NCBI GenBank assembly: GCA_028282725.1 | Contig: JANQHF010000020.1 | Coordinates: 1-35,305, forward strand | Length of the DNA stretch: 35,305 bases | Direction: 5' to 3' | Source of the DNA: Saprospiraceae bacterium | GTDB taxonomy: Bacteria; Bacteroidota; Bacteroidia; Chitinophagales; Saprospiraceae | Shown: one piece after another, positions 15,505 to 25,324 of the stretch | Layout of the letters: each line of letters starts with the position of its first letter | How positions within the stretch are numbered: the first letter of the stretch is position 1 | Position numbers and translations under genes: made by a program | The notes under the pieces: generated by a model | Database searches by the model: none | What the model was told of the DNA's origin: nothing | Seen by the model: only the letters and a program-made list of their open reading frames with translations

Positions 15505-17601
15505 ATGAAGATATTCAAGCGCATACTTTATTCCAGATACCTTCTTCTCGCAGGATGCATGTTAGGCTGTATTTACCCGATTTATGCACAATGCAAAATA
15601 GAGGTCGATTTAGGCGACACCTTGAAGACGTGTCGAAGTGAAGTCATTAGCCTGGACGCACAAGTCCGTGGAGCAGTTCTTTTTTTTCAATGGTCACGTG
15701 AAGAGAATTTAGACAATCCCTTCAGCCTGCAACCCATGATTACCGTACCCCATTCAGGGACCTATTCAATAGAAGTTACAGGCTTTGATCCCTTACAAAA
15801 CCTGATTCAAAATGGTGACTTCGAAAACGGTGACACACTCTTTACTTCACACTATGAGCGCAATAGTACCAAGCCGGGTGGATACATCATTGGACAAGTG
15901 GGAACCGAATTATTTGATGAAGCAAAGGCCTGCATGGACCACACAACGGGGTTCGGAAATATGTTGATGGTCAAAGTGTCCGATAGCGAAAACGTCGACA
16001 TTTGGTGCCACACTATCACCGTAAAATCCAACCAACAATACCGTTTTGAAGCATATGCAACCGGTCTGCGCATTAACCAGCCTCCCATTATCATCCTTGA
16101 AATAAATGATGACATCATTTCGAGCGGAACACTCGGATCCTTTGCCTGCTCGTGGCAAAAGGTCAACGGGGACTGGAACTCCGGCAATGCCACGGAGGCC
16201 ACCATCTGCATTCGTGTCAGTGATGAAGACATAGGTGCGGCAACCGATTTTGCGATTGATGATTTTGGTTTCTTTGAGGTGTGCACCACGAGAGACGAGG
16301 TAGAAGTTGAAATTTTTCCATTCGAATTGAGCGTGGTACAGGATGAAGTAGAATTGCCATGTGACGGCTCCATTAATATATCCGCTTTTCCGGGTGCTAC
16401 GGATATTTCTCCAATGTATAATTGGAAAACCTGTGATGGCAATATCACGTCCGATGCCAATCAATACGGGATTAGCCTGGATGAACCGGGCAGATATATC
16501 ACGACTGCCGAGTTAGATATTGGTGGGAAGATTTGCCGGGACTCTGCATCTGTTTTGGTCGAGGAGGTGAGCACAATAGAGTTGATCATCGAACCCCCCG
16601 ATACCATTCATTGTCATAATCCGGAAGTATTCCTGGAAGCTTCCAATGGTCAGACCTCATCAGACGTTTCGTACCAATGGTCCACCAATGATGGATTGAT
16701 ACTGACCGATAATCTTTCCAGCAATATTGCAGTCGGAAGCAAAGGCACCTACGGGGTAACGCTCACCGAATCAGCTACCGGATGTCGTGTAGTTGAAGAA
16801 GTAGTGGTAAAGGAGCGTGTATTGAATGATTTCGAAGTAGAAAGTCTTTCTGATTTCTGTACCGATGACAAAGGAATGATCAGGTTTGGATTTGTCAATG
16901 GTAGCGAAGGGCCATATTCATATTCGATTGATTCGGGCATGACCTATTCTAATCAACGTATTTATGAGAACCTTGCTGCCGGTACATATGTCTTGATGGT
17001 CAGGGATAAATTTGATTGTTCCATATCGAAGGAAGTAATCCTTGAAACCGGTCCGAATTTTACAATAAACGCCGATACTATCCTTCGCATCGAAAAGGAC
17101 ACCCCTAGTCTGATCCCTGTGGAAACTGACATTGCCGATTCTCTGATTGCAAATATTACCTGGACTCCGGACACCGGTTTGAGCTGTACAGATTGTATCA
17201 ACCCCACCGTCAATCTTTCATCACCGCAGAGCTATATCCTGGAAATTGAAGACACCCGGGGTTGCGTCCTCACAACGTCCATAATGATCATTGTAGACGG
17301 GGAGACCAAATTTGCAAGTGTCAACGTATTTTCTCCTAATGGTGATGGTTCAAATGATTTTTTTACGATTCAGGGCGATCCGGGATCGATTACACGGATT
17401 GTTCAGTTACGTATTTTTGACCGGTACGGCAACCTGGTTTTTCAAAATTTCAATTTTGCTCCGAATATCGATACCGAGGGATGGAATGGGATGCTGAACG
17501 AACAATATCTGAACCCTGGTGTATTTATCTATCACGCAGAAGTTGAAAGAACAGACGGAAGGATAGATAATCAATCCGGAGAGGTCCTGCTGTTGAGGTA
17601 A
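15505..17601 (+). CDS. Secreted multidomain protein with gliding-associated T9SS type B sorting domain
   Basis: A 698-aa secreted protein. The signal peptide spans residues 1-28 or 29 (ending YAQ). Residues about 95-255 (NLIQNGDFENGD ... AIDDFGFFEVC) look like a jelly-roll, carbohydrate-binding-like domain. Two or more Ig/PKD-like segments with paired cysteines follow, and then a SprB-repeat-like region (GPYSYSIDSGMTYSNQ ... AAGTYVLMVRDKFDC). The C-terminal 90 residues from about 606 (VNVFSPNGDGSNDFF ... LRIFDRYGNLVFQ ... GVFIYHAEV) are the type B (gliding-motility-associated) sorting domain recognised by type IX secretion. It is probably a surface or released adhesin or glycan-binding protein. 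Its upstream region carries operator site 1. Confidence 0.9.
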   Translation: MKIFKRILYSRYLLLAGCMLGCIYPIYAQCKIEVDLGDTLKTCRSEVISLDAQVRGAVLFFQWSREENLDNPFSLQPMITVPHSGTYSIEVTGFDPLQNLIQNGDFENGDTLFTSHYERNSTKPGGYIIGQVGTELFDEAKACMDHTTGFGNMLMVKVSDSENVDIWCHTITVKSNQQYRFEAYATGLRINQPPIIILEINDDIISSGTLGSFACSWQKVNGDWNSGNATEATICIRVSDEDIGAATDFAIDDFGFFEVCTTRDEVEVEIFPFELSVVQDEVELPCDGSINISAFPGATDISPMYNWKTCDGNITSDANQYGISLDEPGRYITTAELDIGGKICRDSASVLVEEVSTIELIIEPPDTIHCHNPEVFLEASNGQTSSDVSYQWSTNDGLILTDNLSSNIAVGSKGTYGVTLTESATGCRVVEEVVVKERVLNDFEVESLSDFCTDDKGMIRFGFVNGSEGPYSYSIDSGMTYSNQRIYENLAAGTYVLMVRDKFDCSISKEVILETGPNFTINADTILRIEKDTPSLIPVETDIADSLIANITWTPDTGLSCTDCINPTVNLSSPQSYILEIEDTRGCVLTTSIMIIVDGETKFASVNVFSPNGDGSNDFFTIQGDPGSITRIVQLRIFDRYGNLVFQNFNFAPNIDTEGWNGMLNEQYLNPGVFIYHAEVERTDGRIDNQSGEVLLLR

Positions 17602-17627
17602 TCCGAACAGCATTCAGATCAGTAACC

Positions 17628-17647
17628 ATATGTGCTCGTGCACATAT
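17628..17647 (+). promoter_or_regulatory. Putative LacI-family operator, site 2
   Basis: ATATGTGC-TCGT-GCACATAT: perfect 8-base arms around TCGT with a central CpG, as LacI-family operators usually have. It lies 47 bases upstream of the DUF5107 protein's ATG (17695), which is followed by the LacI-family gene, so autoregulation is suggested. A TATCTTGA stretch begins 15 bases after CACAT and may be the -7 element. Confidence 0.72.
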
Positions 17648-17694
17648 TTTGAGTTTTGATTATCTTGAGGGAACTTTCCTACTCAAAATCTATC

Positions 17695-20600
17695 ATGCGA
17701 CTATTTCAAAATGGGCTGAGCATTCATCTTGTCGTCCTGTTCCTGGCCAGTTCATTTCTAGCAGGTATAAGTCAGGAGGCATCCATAAAAGTAGAAGAGA
17801 GAACGTTCAGGACCTATCCATTTTCAGATCCGAATTCCATCCCTATTTTAACTACCAATCCCAAGATTTATCCCTACCACAAATACGAAGGGTATAGTCA
17901 TGAGGCCGTTCCCAAAGACTGGCAGGTCGTTAAAATGGAAAATGATTGGGTGGAGGTCTTTGTCTTGCCACAGGTAGGAGGTAAGGTATGGGGTGCCATT
18001 GAAAAATCAACGGGACATGAATTCATCTACCGCAATGAGGTCATGAAATTCAGGAATATCGCCATGAGGGGCCCCTGGACCTCCGGAGGCATCGAATTCA
18101 ATTTTGGCATCATCGGTCATCACCCATCTACGGCTACTCCGGTTGATCACATCGTCCAGGAACACGATGATGGCAGTGTCAGTTGTACAGTCGGAAACAT
18201 CGACCTATCCTCCCGGACACAATGGAGGGTAAAAATTGTATTGCCTCCTGATAAAGCCTATTTTGAAACACAAGCGTCATGGTATAACCCCACTTCTACC
18301 GGGCAATCCTATTATAATTGGATGACAGCCGCAGCACCTGCACTGCAGGATTTTGTATTCTATACACCAGGAGACCAATACTTAAAACACAGCGGACAGG
18401 CCTTGCCTTGGCCCATTGACGCAGAGGGTAGGAATTTGTCTTTTTACAATGAGAATAACTTCGGACCCAGCAAATCCTATCACGTAGTGGGAGCATTCAA
18501 TGACTTTTTTGGCGGTTATTATAATGACGCGCAATATGGTTTCGGACATTGGTCGGAGTATGAAGAAATGCCGGGACAAAAATTGTGGTTATGGGCCCTT
18601 TCGAGATCTGGTGGTATTTGGGAGGATCTATTGACCGACACGGATGGTCAATACATTGAATTTCAGGCCGGGAGATTGTTTGTTCAATACGCTCCTGACG
18701 ACCATGGCAATCCGGTCACACAGGCCAATTTCGAGCCCCACGCCTCTGATCTCTGGAGGGAAATCTGGTTTCCCGTAAAATCTATCGGCGGATTGAGTGA
18801 TGCATCTGAAAAAGCAGTGATGCACGTACAAAAAGATGGTAATACACTTACGATCGGTATCAATGCATTTCAAAGTTGTTCCGGGAAAATAGAGGTGATT
18901 GCCAATGACGAGGTTCTCTTTTCACAGCCCGTGCAATTGTCCCCAATGGAGGACTACTCGAGGCAAATCACCCTTGACTTACCAGAAGATTATGAAATCA
19001 AAGTAGATGAATTGGATCTTCACTTCTATTCCAATCCCAAAGTGCTGAAATTAGACCGGCCTTTTCATCAGGGATCCTGGCCCTCTGAAATTTCTTCCGG
19101 AGAAAAACTTTATCGAGCAGGCATGGAGGATGTAAAATTTCGATTGTATGAAAGCGGTCTGGAGAAATTCAGGGAATGTCTTGTTCTCGATCCGTTTCAT
19201 TCTGATGCCATGGTAGCCATAGCCGATATTTACTATAGAAAAGGATTGAATGAAGCAGGATTACGGATGGCAAAGAAAGCGCTGAAACTTGACACCTATG
19301 ATCCGGATGTCAACTATGTAGCAGGCAATTTATATCGTGGTCTCGATGATCGAATCAATGCCAAAGAAGCCTTCGGCTGGGCTGCGCGCTCATTGAAATA
19401 CCGATCCTCGGGATTTGCCCAGATCGCAGAATTGTGGCTAATGGATAACGAGTTGCAAAAGGCCAAAAAATATGCCGGTCAGTCATTGGATTTCAATCGC
19501 TACAATGTAAGTGCCTTAATGGTCCTGGCAATTGTTGCCAGAATAGAAGGATTACAAAATGAGGCCAACGAATATCTGAAGGAAATTCTCAAAATAGATC
19601 CATTGAATCACTTTGCTCATTTTGAAAACTACCTGAACAAGAAATCCGGGCAATCGAAAGAAACTTTTCAAATGCGTCATCGTTCTGAGTTTCCCATCCA
19701 AACTTATTTGGAACTGGCTATTGCTTATCATAACATTGGAAGAAATGTTGAAGCGATCGGCTTGTTAGAAATGGCCCCGCAGCATCCCCTTATTGACCTC
19801 TGGTATACTTTTATTCAACACGACCCGAATTCACATTATTTTGGTGGAATTACCAATCTTTCCCCTGACTTTGTATTTCCATTCAGAAGGGAAACGATGA
19901 AAGCTTTGGCATGGGCTGTTGAGCACAGCGATCATTGGAAGTTTAAATATTATCTCGCCCTTAATCTATGGGGAAAAGGCCGGAAACAGGAAGCTGCAGA
20001 ACTTTTGAAAATGTGTGGAAACTCACCCGATTTTGATGTTTTTTACCAGGTCCGGGCCCACTTGTTAAGTGAAGTAGAAGAAAAAGATATGTATAATGAT
20101 CTCTTGCGGGCACTCAATCTGGACAGGGAAGATCACAGGAATTGGCGAAGTCTCATTCATTACTACCAGGAGACAGAGAATGATACAAAAGCTTTACACA
20201 TTGGTGAAGAAGCGTATCAGGTTTTTACGCATAACTATGCCATCGGCATGGATGTGACACGGTCATTGATCGCCCTTGAGCAATACAGCCGTGCTTTGTC
20301 CGTTCTTGACCAAGTCAATGTGCTTCCGTTTGAGGGAGCCTCTGAAGGCCGAACCCTTTATGAAAAAGCCTGCTACGGACGTTCCCTGGAACTGATTCAT
20401 GAAATGAAATACGCGGACGCAATAAACCTTTTGGAGCGCTCGAAATCATGGCCTGAAAACTTAGGGGTGGGCAAACCTTACGATCCGGAAGAAAGGGTAG
20501 CAAATTTCCTGACTGGCTACTGCTATGACCAGCTTGGGCAAAGCGACAAAGCGGTACAATATTATCAACTGGCAAAAGATCAATTTATGGAAAGAATGGA

Positions 20601-20832
20601 AAAAAGATCCAAATTGCATCTTTTAGGTCTGAAGGCTATTGAACGAACTGATGGAAAAGCAGAAGCAGAAATTTATCTGAACAGTCTCCTGAACACTTCT
20701 CATGGAAAGTCCCCCATTACACTATGGGTACGACGATCATACAGGGGCCAGACCAGCATTCAAGATGGTGTAGCTTACAATCCCTATCAGAATGATCGGA
20801 TTTTCCGCGATATTTGCAACCTCCTCAATTAA
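17695..20832 (+). CDS. Secreted DUF5107 / TPR-repeat protein
   Basis: A 1045-aa protein. I use the ATG at 17695, which begins a good signal peptide (MRLFQNGLSIHLVVLFLASSFLAGISQ); the longer frame opens with TTG. Residues about 50-360 match the DUF5107 pattern (WVEVFVLPQVGGKVWGAIEKST, MRGPWTSGGIEFNFG, HHPSTATPVD), thought to have a galactose-mutarotase-like beta fold. From about 470 onward the protein is a superhelix of TPR-like repeats (for example VLDPFHSDAMVAIADIYYRKG, KLDTYDPDVNYVAGNLYRG, KIDPLNHFAHFENYL), with more diverged repeats to the end. The biochemical activity of such proteins is not established to my knowledge; a sugar-binding or sugar-processing role fits the fold. The LacI-family gene follows after 12 bp. 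Confidence 0.85.
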   Translation: MRLFQNGLSIHLVVLFLASSFLAGISQEASIKVEERTFRTYPFSDPNSIPILTTNPKIYPYHKYEGYSHEAVPKDWQVVKMENDWVEVFVLPQVGGKVWGAIEKSTGHEFIYRNEVMKFRNIAMRGPWTSGGIEFNFGIIGHHPSTATPVDHIVQEHDDGSVSCTVGNIDLSSRTQWRVKIVLPPDKAYFETQASWYNPTSTGQSYYNWMTAAAPALQDFVFYTPGDQYLKHSGQALPWPIDAEGRNLSFYNENNFGPSKSYHVVGAFNDFFGGYYNDAQYGFGHWSEYEEMPGQKLWLWALSRSGGIWEDLLTDTDGQYIEFQAGRLFVQYAPDDHGNPVTQANFEPHASDLWREIWFPVKSIGGLSDASEKAVMHVQKDGNTLTIGINAFQSCSGKIEVIANDEVLFSQPVQLSPMEDYSRQITLDLPEDYEIKVDELDLHFYSNPKVLKLDRPFHQGSWPSEISSGEKLYRAGMEDVKFRLYESGLEKFRECLVLDPFHSDAMVAIADIYYRKGLNEAGLRMAKKALKLDTYDPDVNYVAGNLYRGLDDRINAKEAFGWAARSLKYRSSGFAQIAELWLMDNELQKAKKYAGQSLDFNRYNVSALMVLAIVARIEGLQNEANEYLKEILKIDPLNHFAHFENYLNKKSGQSKETFQMRHRSEFPIQTYLELAIAYHNIGRNVEAIGLLEMAPQHPLIDLWYTFIQHDPNSHYFGGITNLSPDFVFPFRRETMKALAWAVEHSDHWKFKYYLALNLWGKGRKQEAAELLKMCGNSPDFDVFYQVRAHLLSEVEEKDMYNDLLRALNLDREDHRNWRSLIHYYQETENDTKALHIGEEAYQVFTHNYAIGMDVTRSLIALEQYSRALSVLDQVNVLPFEGASEGRTLYEKACYGRSLELIHEMKYADAINLLERSKSWPENLGVGKPYDPEERVANFLTGYCYDQLGQSDKAVQYYQLAKDQFMERMEKRSKLHLLGLKAIERTDGKAEAEIYLNSLLNTSHGKSPITLWVRRSYRGQTSIQDGVAYNPYQNDRIFRDICNLLN

Positions 20833-20844
20833 TGTCTTTAACTG

Positions 20845-21951
20845 ATGAAAAAGAAAAGGATAAGAATTAAGGATATCGCAGAAGCAGCTGATGTGTCGCG
20901 GGGAACTGTGGATCGGGTGATTCACAACCGGGGAAAAGTAGCCCCACAAGTCAAAGCAAAGGTCGAAGCCGCAATACTTTCACTTGGGTATTCTCCGAAT
21001 ATAATTGCAAGAACACTTGCCAATAATAAGGAATACCATATCGCTACTCTCATTCCTCTTCCCGAGGATGACATTTTCTGGAAACTACCTCAAATTGGCA
21101 TTCAACAGGCATTTGAGGCGACCCGGGATTTCGGTATCCACATTGATCAATTCTACTTTAAAATGGATGATCCCGTAAGTTTCGTGAACGAGTCCGAAAA
21201 ATTGGTCGAAGCCAGACCTGATGCCGTTTTGATGGCTACCCAATTCTACAGGGAAGCGATTAATTTTTACAGGCAGATTGAAAAGATCGATATTCCACTT
21301 GTTGGGATTAATACGCACATAAAAGAATTGGACAAGGTGGGATATATCGGTCAAAACTCGTACCAGAGTGGCGTTCTGGCCGGTAAGCTCTTTGATATTT
21401 CGCTCCATGAAAATGTGGATATCCTCATTCTTCATCTTGGTTCCTCTGTGTCTAATGCCATGCATATTATGGATAAGAAACGAGGATTGATGGATTACAA
21501 CAATAATCACAACAATAAATTTGGAATTATCAATGTAGAGTTTCGCGAATACCGGGACCTGGATAAATTTGGTTACTTCCTCAGTGATGTTTTTTCCAGG
21601 GAAACAAATATCAAAGGAGTATTCATTACGAATTCAAGGGCTCATTACTTCATCAACGCGCTGGATCGCATGGGCATATCCAATGATCTGTGTACTGTTG
21701 GTTTTGATCTCATAGAGAAAAATTGCATATTGCTACGCAAGGGGGAAATTGATTTTTTGATTAATCAGGATCCCGTTCGACAAGGAAATTTGGGTATTCA
21801 TACCCTGGTTGATCAACTGCTCTTCAATCGGTCGGATGCTACGATTACTTACCTGCCGCTGGATATCGTCGTAGCTGAAAACCTGGATTTGTATCTCCTG
21901 AGCAATACGCCTTCCACCTCTGAAATCAAGACACAAATCATGGCGAAGTAA
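20845..21951 (+). CDS. LacI-family transcriptional regulator
   Basis: A 368-aa regulator. The N-terminal helix-turn-helix (residues about 7-30, IRIKDIAEAADVSRGTVDRVIHNRG) and hinge region (KVEAAILSLGYSPNIIARTLA) are characteristic of LacI, though TVDRVIHNRGKV is a variant of the common TVSRVLN. Residues about 63-345 form a periplasmic-binding-protein-like effector domain (GINTHIKELDKVGYIGQNSYQSG, ILHLGSSVSNAMHIMDKKRG, GVFITNSRAHYF, VGFDLI). The effector is presumably a sugar or sugar acid. It is probably co-transcribed with the DUF5107 gene. I infer that it binds the three CpG-centred palindromes at 15366, 17628 and 22121. Confidence 0.94.
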   Translation: MKKKRIRIKDIAEAADVSRGTVDRVIHNRGKVAPQVKAKVEAAILSLGYSPNIIARTLANNKEYHIATLIPLPEDDIFWKLPQIGIQQAFEATRDFGIHIDQFYFKMDDPVSFVNESEKLVEARPDAVLMATQFYREAINFYRQIEKIDIPLVGINTHIKELDKVGYIGQNSYQSGVLAGKLFDISLHENVDILILHLGSSVSNAMHIMDKKRGLMDYNNNHNNKFGIINVEFREYRDLDKFGYFLSDVFSRETNIKGVFITNSRAHYFINALDRMGISNDLCTVGFDLIEKNCILLRKGEIDFLINQDPVRQGNLGIHTLVDQLLFNRSDATITYLPLDIVVAENLDLYLLSNTPSTSEIKTQIMAK

Positions 21952-22033
21952 TGCAGGCAACTCACTGAGTAAAATAAAACGAAGATCCCGACACTACTCA
22001 TTGAAATCTCCTGACATTTTGGAATATTATTCG

Positions 22034-22065
22034 TTTTATGAAAAGATCCTGGGTTTTTCATAAAA
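22034..22065. terminator. AT-rich perfect hairpin downstream of the LacI-family gene
   Basis: TTTTATGAAAA (22034-22044) and TTTTCATAAAA (22055-22065) form a perfect 11-bp stem with a 10-nt loop. It lies 83 bp after the regulator's stop and 55 bp before operator site 3. The stem contains almost no G or C and is not followed by a T-run, so it could be a weak terminator, an mRNA 3' end, or another protein-binding site. Confidence 0.35.
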
Positions 22066-22120
22066 TCCGGCTTTGAAAATGCGAAATATAGTTCTGAAAG
22101 AATTATTTGAAATAAATAGG

Positions 22121-22136
22121 ATGTGCGCGCACACAT
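22121..22136 (+). promoter_or_regulatory. Putative LacI-family operator, site 3 (upstream of susC-like gene)
   Basis: ATGTGCGCGCACACAT contains the perfect palindrome TGTGCGCGCACA and shares ATGTGC....CACAT and the central CpG with sites 1 and 2. A TAACTTCA stretch begins 16 bases after its CACAT, close to the spacing at the other two sites. It lies 79 bases upstream of the SusC ATG. Confidence 0.65.
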
Positions 22137-22215
22137 TTGTCGTTTAATTTGCTAACTTCACAAGTGTTATCATAATTTGCGTACAAGTTCAATGCAATAA
22201 ATCAAATCTGAGAAC

Positions 22216-25200
22216 ATGAAAAAACTAATCACCTGCTTGCTGGTATTCGCAAGCATATCTTTTTCCTTAACTGCACAACGTACTGTTACCGGGGTCGTTT
22301 CGGAGGCAGATGGAGCTCCGTTAATTGGGGTGAATGTGCTGGAAGAAGGTACCTCCAACGGTACCATTACCGACTTGGATGGGAGTTATTCACTGACTGT
22401 AGGAGACAACGCATCCCTTGTTTTTTCTTTTACTGGCTATGAATCGCAAACCATAGTTGTCGGATCTCAAAACCAAATCAACATAACACTGCAGGCAGGA
22501 GTAGCCCTACAGGAAATTGTAGTAACTGCTCTTGGAATTTCTCGAGAGAAAAAAGCACTGACTTATTCAGCTCAATCGGTAAATACCGAAGAGTTGGCAT
22601 TGGCAAGGGAAGCCAATGTAGTGAATTCCCTTTCGGGAAAAGTTGCAGGAATCTCTGTCAGTCCCTCCGGAGCCGGAGTAGGCGGGGCATCCCGCGTAAT
22701 CCTGAGAGGGAACAGATCCATCTCAGGTAGTAGTGCACCTCTTTATGTGATTGATGGTGTACCCATTCTGGGTGATCCGACGGATGTGAATCCCGATGAC
22801 ATCCTGAATATTTCCGTTTTGAAAGGTCCGAATGCTGCCGCACTTTACGGTAATCGTGCCAATAACGGTGCAATCATCATTACAACTAAAAAGGGTTCTG
22901 AAGGGGATATTAAAGTCTCGCTCAACACTACACTGATGGCAAGTTCGCCTATGATCTTGCATAATTTCCAGAACGAATTTGGCCAGGGTAATGCGGGTCA
23001 GTATAACGCTGCTTCCGAAGATTCCTGGGGTCCGGCAATAACCGGTCAAAGTGTACCTCACTGGTCAAATGACGCAAATTCAGGTTTGACCAGCTATAGT
23101 CTGAATGCACAACCTGATAATGTAACAGATTTCTACCAAACAGGTTATAACTGGGCGACTAACCTGGCCTTTAGCGGAGGTTCGGAAAGAATGCAAACGT
23201 ACTTTTCTTATACCTACACAGATGCTGAGGGTGTTGTTCCCAATAATGCTTTGAAAAGGCATAACGCACATCTAAGAATAACAAACAAGGTTTTTGACAA
23301 ATTGACTCTTGATACCAAGTTGAACTATATCAGGGAGGACGGTGCCAATGCATTGTCTCAAGGCGAGAGTTTTTCAAATCCCAACAGACATGCATTGAGA
23401 TTACCAAGGACGATCAGGACAGAAGATGCTTCAATATTTGAATTTACAGATCCTTCAGGATCCAACAGACAGCATTATTGGAATCCGGGATCGAATGGTG
23501 GTGCTAATCCATATTGGACCATTAATAGAAATACCAATCAAAGAGATGTTGATCGCATTATCGCGCTTGCCTCTCTCAGGTATGAATTTACACCTGAAAT
23601 TTCTCTGATGGTTCGAACAGCCTGGGATCGGATCAACAGACAACATGAAGACCGATTATTTAATGACAGCTATATCATAGCAGACGATGGAGTTTATAAT
23701 CTAACTCGAATAGACGCACACGAATGGAATACTGACGTACTTCTATCGTACAATAAGCAAGTCAACGACGACTGGAATATCGGCGTCAGTGTAGGAGCTA
23801 ACGCTCGAAAAGAACGTGGCTCCAGGTTGACCGGTAATGTAGATCGAGGTGTTGGTCTGATCGTACCCAATTTCTTTGCCTTGAGTAATACGAATGATGC
23901 TTTTGCATCCAACGATCAGGGCTTACCACGGGATGTCAACTCTATTTACGGCTTTGCCAACATCTCTTATAAAGATGCCGTCTATCTGGATATTACAGGT
24001 CGAAATGACTGGAGTTCAACCTTACCAGCAGATAACTGGTCCTTTTTCTATCCTTCATTTGGTCTGAACTTAATCCTTTCAGAATTGACTGATCTTCCTG
24101 ACTTTATTTCCTTCGCCAAATTGAGAGGTTCGTGGGCAGAAGTGGGTAATGACACCAATCCATTTCAAACCTTGCGAACAGCCAGTCTATCAGCAGGAGG
24201 TAATAATGGATTCCTGAATATCAGTGGGACAATTCCGAATGAGAATTTGCTTCCTGAGAAAACCCGATCTATCGAAATCGGGGCGGATATACGTTTTTCC
24301 GGTAGCAGAGTCGGATTGGACTTTACTTATTATAAGTCCAATTCTGAAAATCAATTATTCTCGGTTGCACTTCCGGTTGGATCCGGTGCCTCCCAGTTTT
24401 TCACAAATGGTGGAGACGTAGAGAATAAGGGTGTAGAAGCTATTTTGACGTTGATCCCCGTCAGTCACGATGACTTTAGATGGGACGTTGCCTTCAACTT
24501 TACCAAGAATACAAGTACTGTTGTCAAGATCAATGATGAGCGTCCTCGTATCCAGGTGGCCTCAGACTTCCTTCGCGCCTTCTTTATTGAGCAGGGAGAA
24601 CCTTGGGGTAATGTATTCTCCAGGGGATTTGAAAGAGACAGCCAGGGTAGAATCCTAGTCGGTGATAACGGACTGCCCCTCATCACCGGCGGACGAACAG
24701 TATTAGCCGCCAATTACAACCCGGATTGGTTGGGTGGAATATCCAATACTCTTTCCTACAAGGACGTCTACATGAGCTTCCTCGTTGATATCAGACAAGG
24801 CGGTAGTGTAACGTCAATGACGAATGCCATTGTCTATGGTGGTGGTCACGTGGAAGAGACCGTTCCAGGCCGTACCGGATTTGTTTTCGGAGAAGGCGAA
24901 TATGCAAGATGGGGAGAAGCAGTACGTGAAGATGGAAGCCCAAACAATTTGACAACGACATCAGAGGAGTTTTGGAATCTTGTCGGTGGTCGAAATGCCC
25001 CGGTTGGTGAAGCATTTGCAGTCGATGCCTCGAATGTCAGACTTCGCGAATTGGTCTTGGGTTATAATTTGCCAATTACATCCGAACATATTTCATCATT
25101 AAGAGTTTCTCTGGTAGGCAGGAATTTATTCTTCTTTTCTAATAGCGCCGGAGACATTGATCCTGAAGTATTGGTTGGAACAGGCAAGGCGTCGGAGGGA

Positions 25201-25263
25201 TTTAATTCATTTGCCCCTCCAACTACGAGATCCTTTGGTTTAAACGTATCAGTAGAATTCTAA
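22216..25263 (+). CDS. SusC/RagA-family TonB-dependent outer-membrane transporter
   Basis: A 1015-aa outer-membrane importer. Residues 1-20 are a signal peptide. Residues about 22-100 are the carboxypeptidase-D-like regulatory domain (RTVTGVVSEADGAPLIGVNVLEEGTSNGTITDLDGSYSL, in part). The SusC signature EIVVTALGISREKKALTYSAQ follows, then the plug (about 125-232, with VILRGNRSISGSSAPLYVIDG and GNRANNGAIIITTKKG), then the beta-barrel ending in a C-terminal Phe (SFGLNVSVEF). It works with the SusD-like lipoprotein encoded 61 bp downstream to capture and import an oligosaccharide or other ligand using TonB energy. No degradative CAZyme is encoded next to it. Operator site 3 lies upstream. Confidence 0.97.
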   Translation: MKKLITCLLVFASISFSLTAQRTVTGVVSEADGAPLIGVNVLEEGTSNGTITDLDGSYSLTVGDNASLVFSFTGYESQTIVVGSQNQINITLQAGVALQEIVVTALGISREKKALTYSAQSVNTEELALAREANVVNSLSGKVAGISVSPSGAGVGGASRVILRGNRSISGSSAPLYVIDGVPILGDPTDVNPDDILNISVLKGPNAAALYGNRANNGAIIITTKKGSEGDIKVSLNTTLMASSPMILHNFQNEFGQGNAGQYNAASEDSWGPAITGQSVPHWSNDANSGLTSYSLNAQPDNVTDFYQTGYNWATNLAFSGGSERMQTYFSYTYTDAEGVVPNNALKRHNAHLRITNKVFDKLTLDTKLNYIREDGANALSQGESFSNPNRHALRLPRTIRTEDASIFEFTDPSGSNRQHYWNPGSNGGANPYWTINRNTNQRDVDRIIALASLRYEFTPEISLMVRTAWDRINRQHEDRLFNDSYIIADDGVYNLTRIDAHEWNTDVLLSYNKQVNDDWNIGVSVGANARKERGSRLTGNVDRGVGLIVPNFFALSNTNDAFASNDQGLPRDVNSIYGFANISYKDAVYLDITGRNDWSSTLPADNWSFFYPSFGLNLILSELTDLPDFISFAKLRGSWAEVGNDTNPFQTLRTASLSAGGNNGFLNISGTIPNENLLPEKTRSIEIGADIRFSGSRVGLDFTYYKSNSENQLFSVALPVGSGASQFFTNGGDVENKGVEAILTLIPVSHDDFRWDVAFNFTKNTSTVVKINDERPRIQVASDFLRAFFIEQGEPWGNVFSRGFERDSQGRILVGDNGLPLITGGRTVLAANYNPDWLGGISNTLSYKDVYMSFLVDIRQGGSVTSMTNAIVYGGGHVEETVPGRTGFVFGEGEYARWGEAVREDGSPNNLTTTSEEFWNLVGGRNAPVGEAFAVDASNVRLRELVLGYNLPITSEHISSLRVSLVGRNLFFFSNSAGDIDPEVLVGTGKASEGFNSFAPPTTRSFGLNVSVEF

Positions 25264-25324
25264 TAAAACAGAGAATTGAATAACATTGAAATGAAAAATA
25301 TCAAACACTATAAAATTCGTTAGA

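Noticed and set aside
15852-16464. Two long antisense frames inside the T9SS protein gene
   Set aside because: They are shadows of a well-supported coding frame and show no domain, signal or start context.
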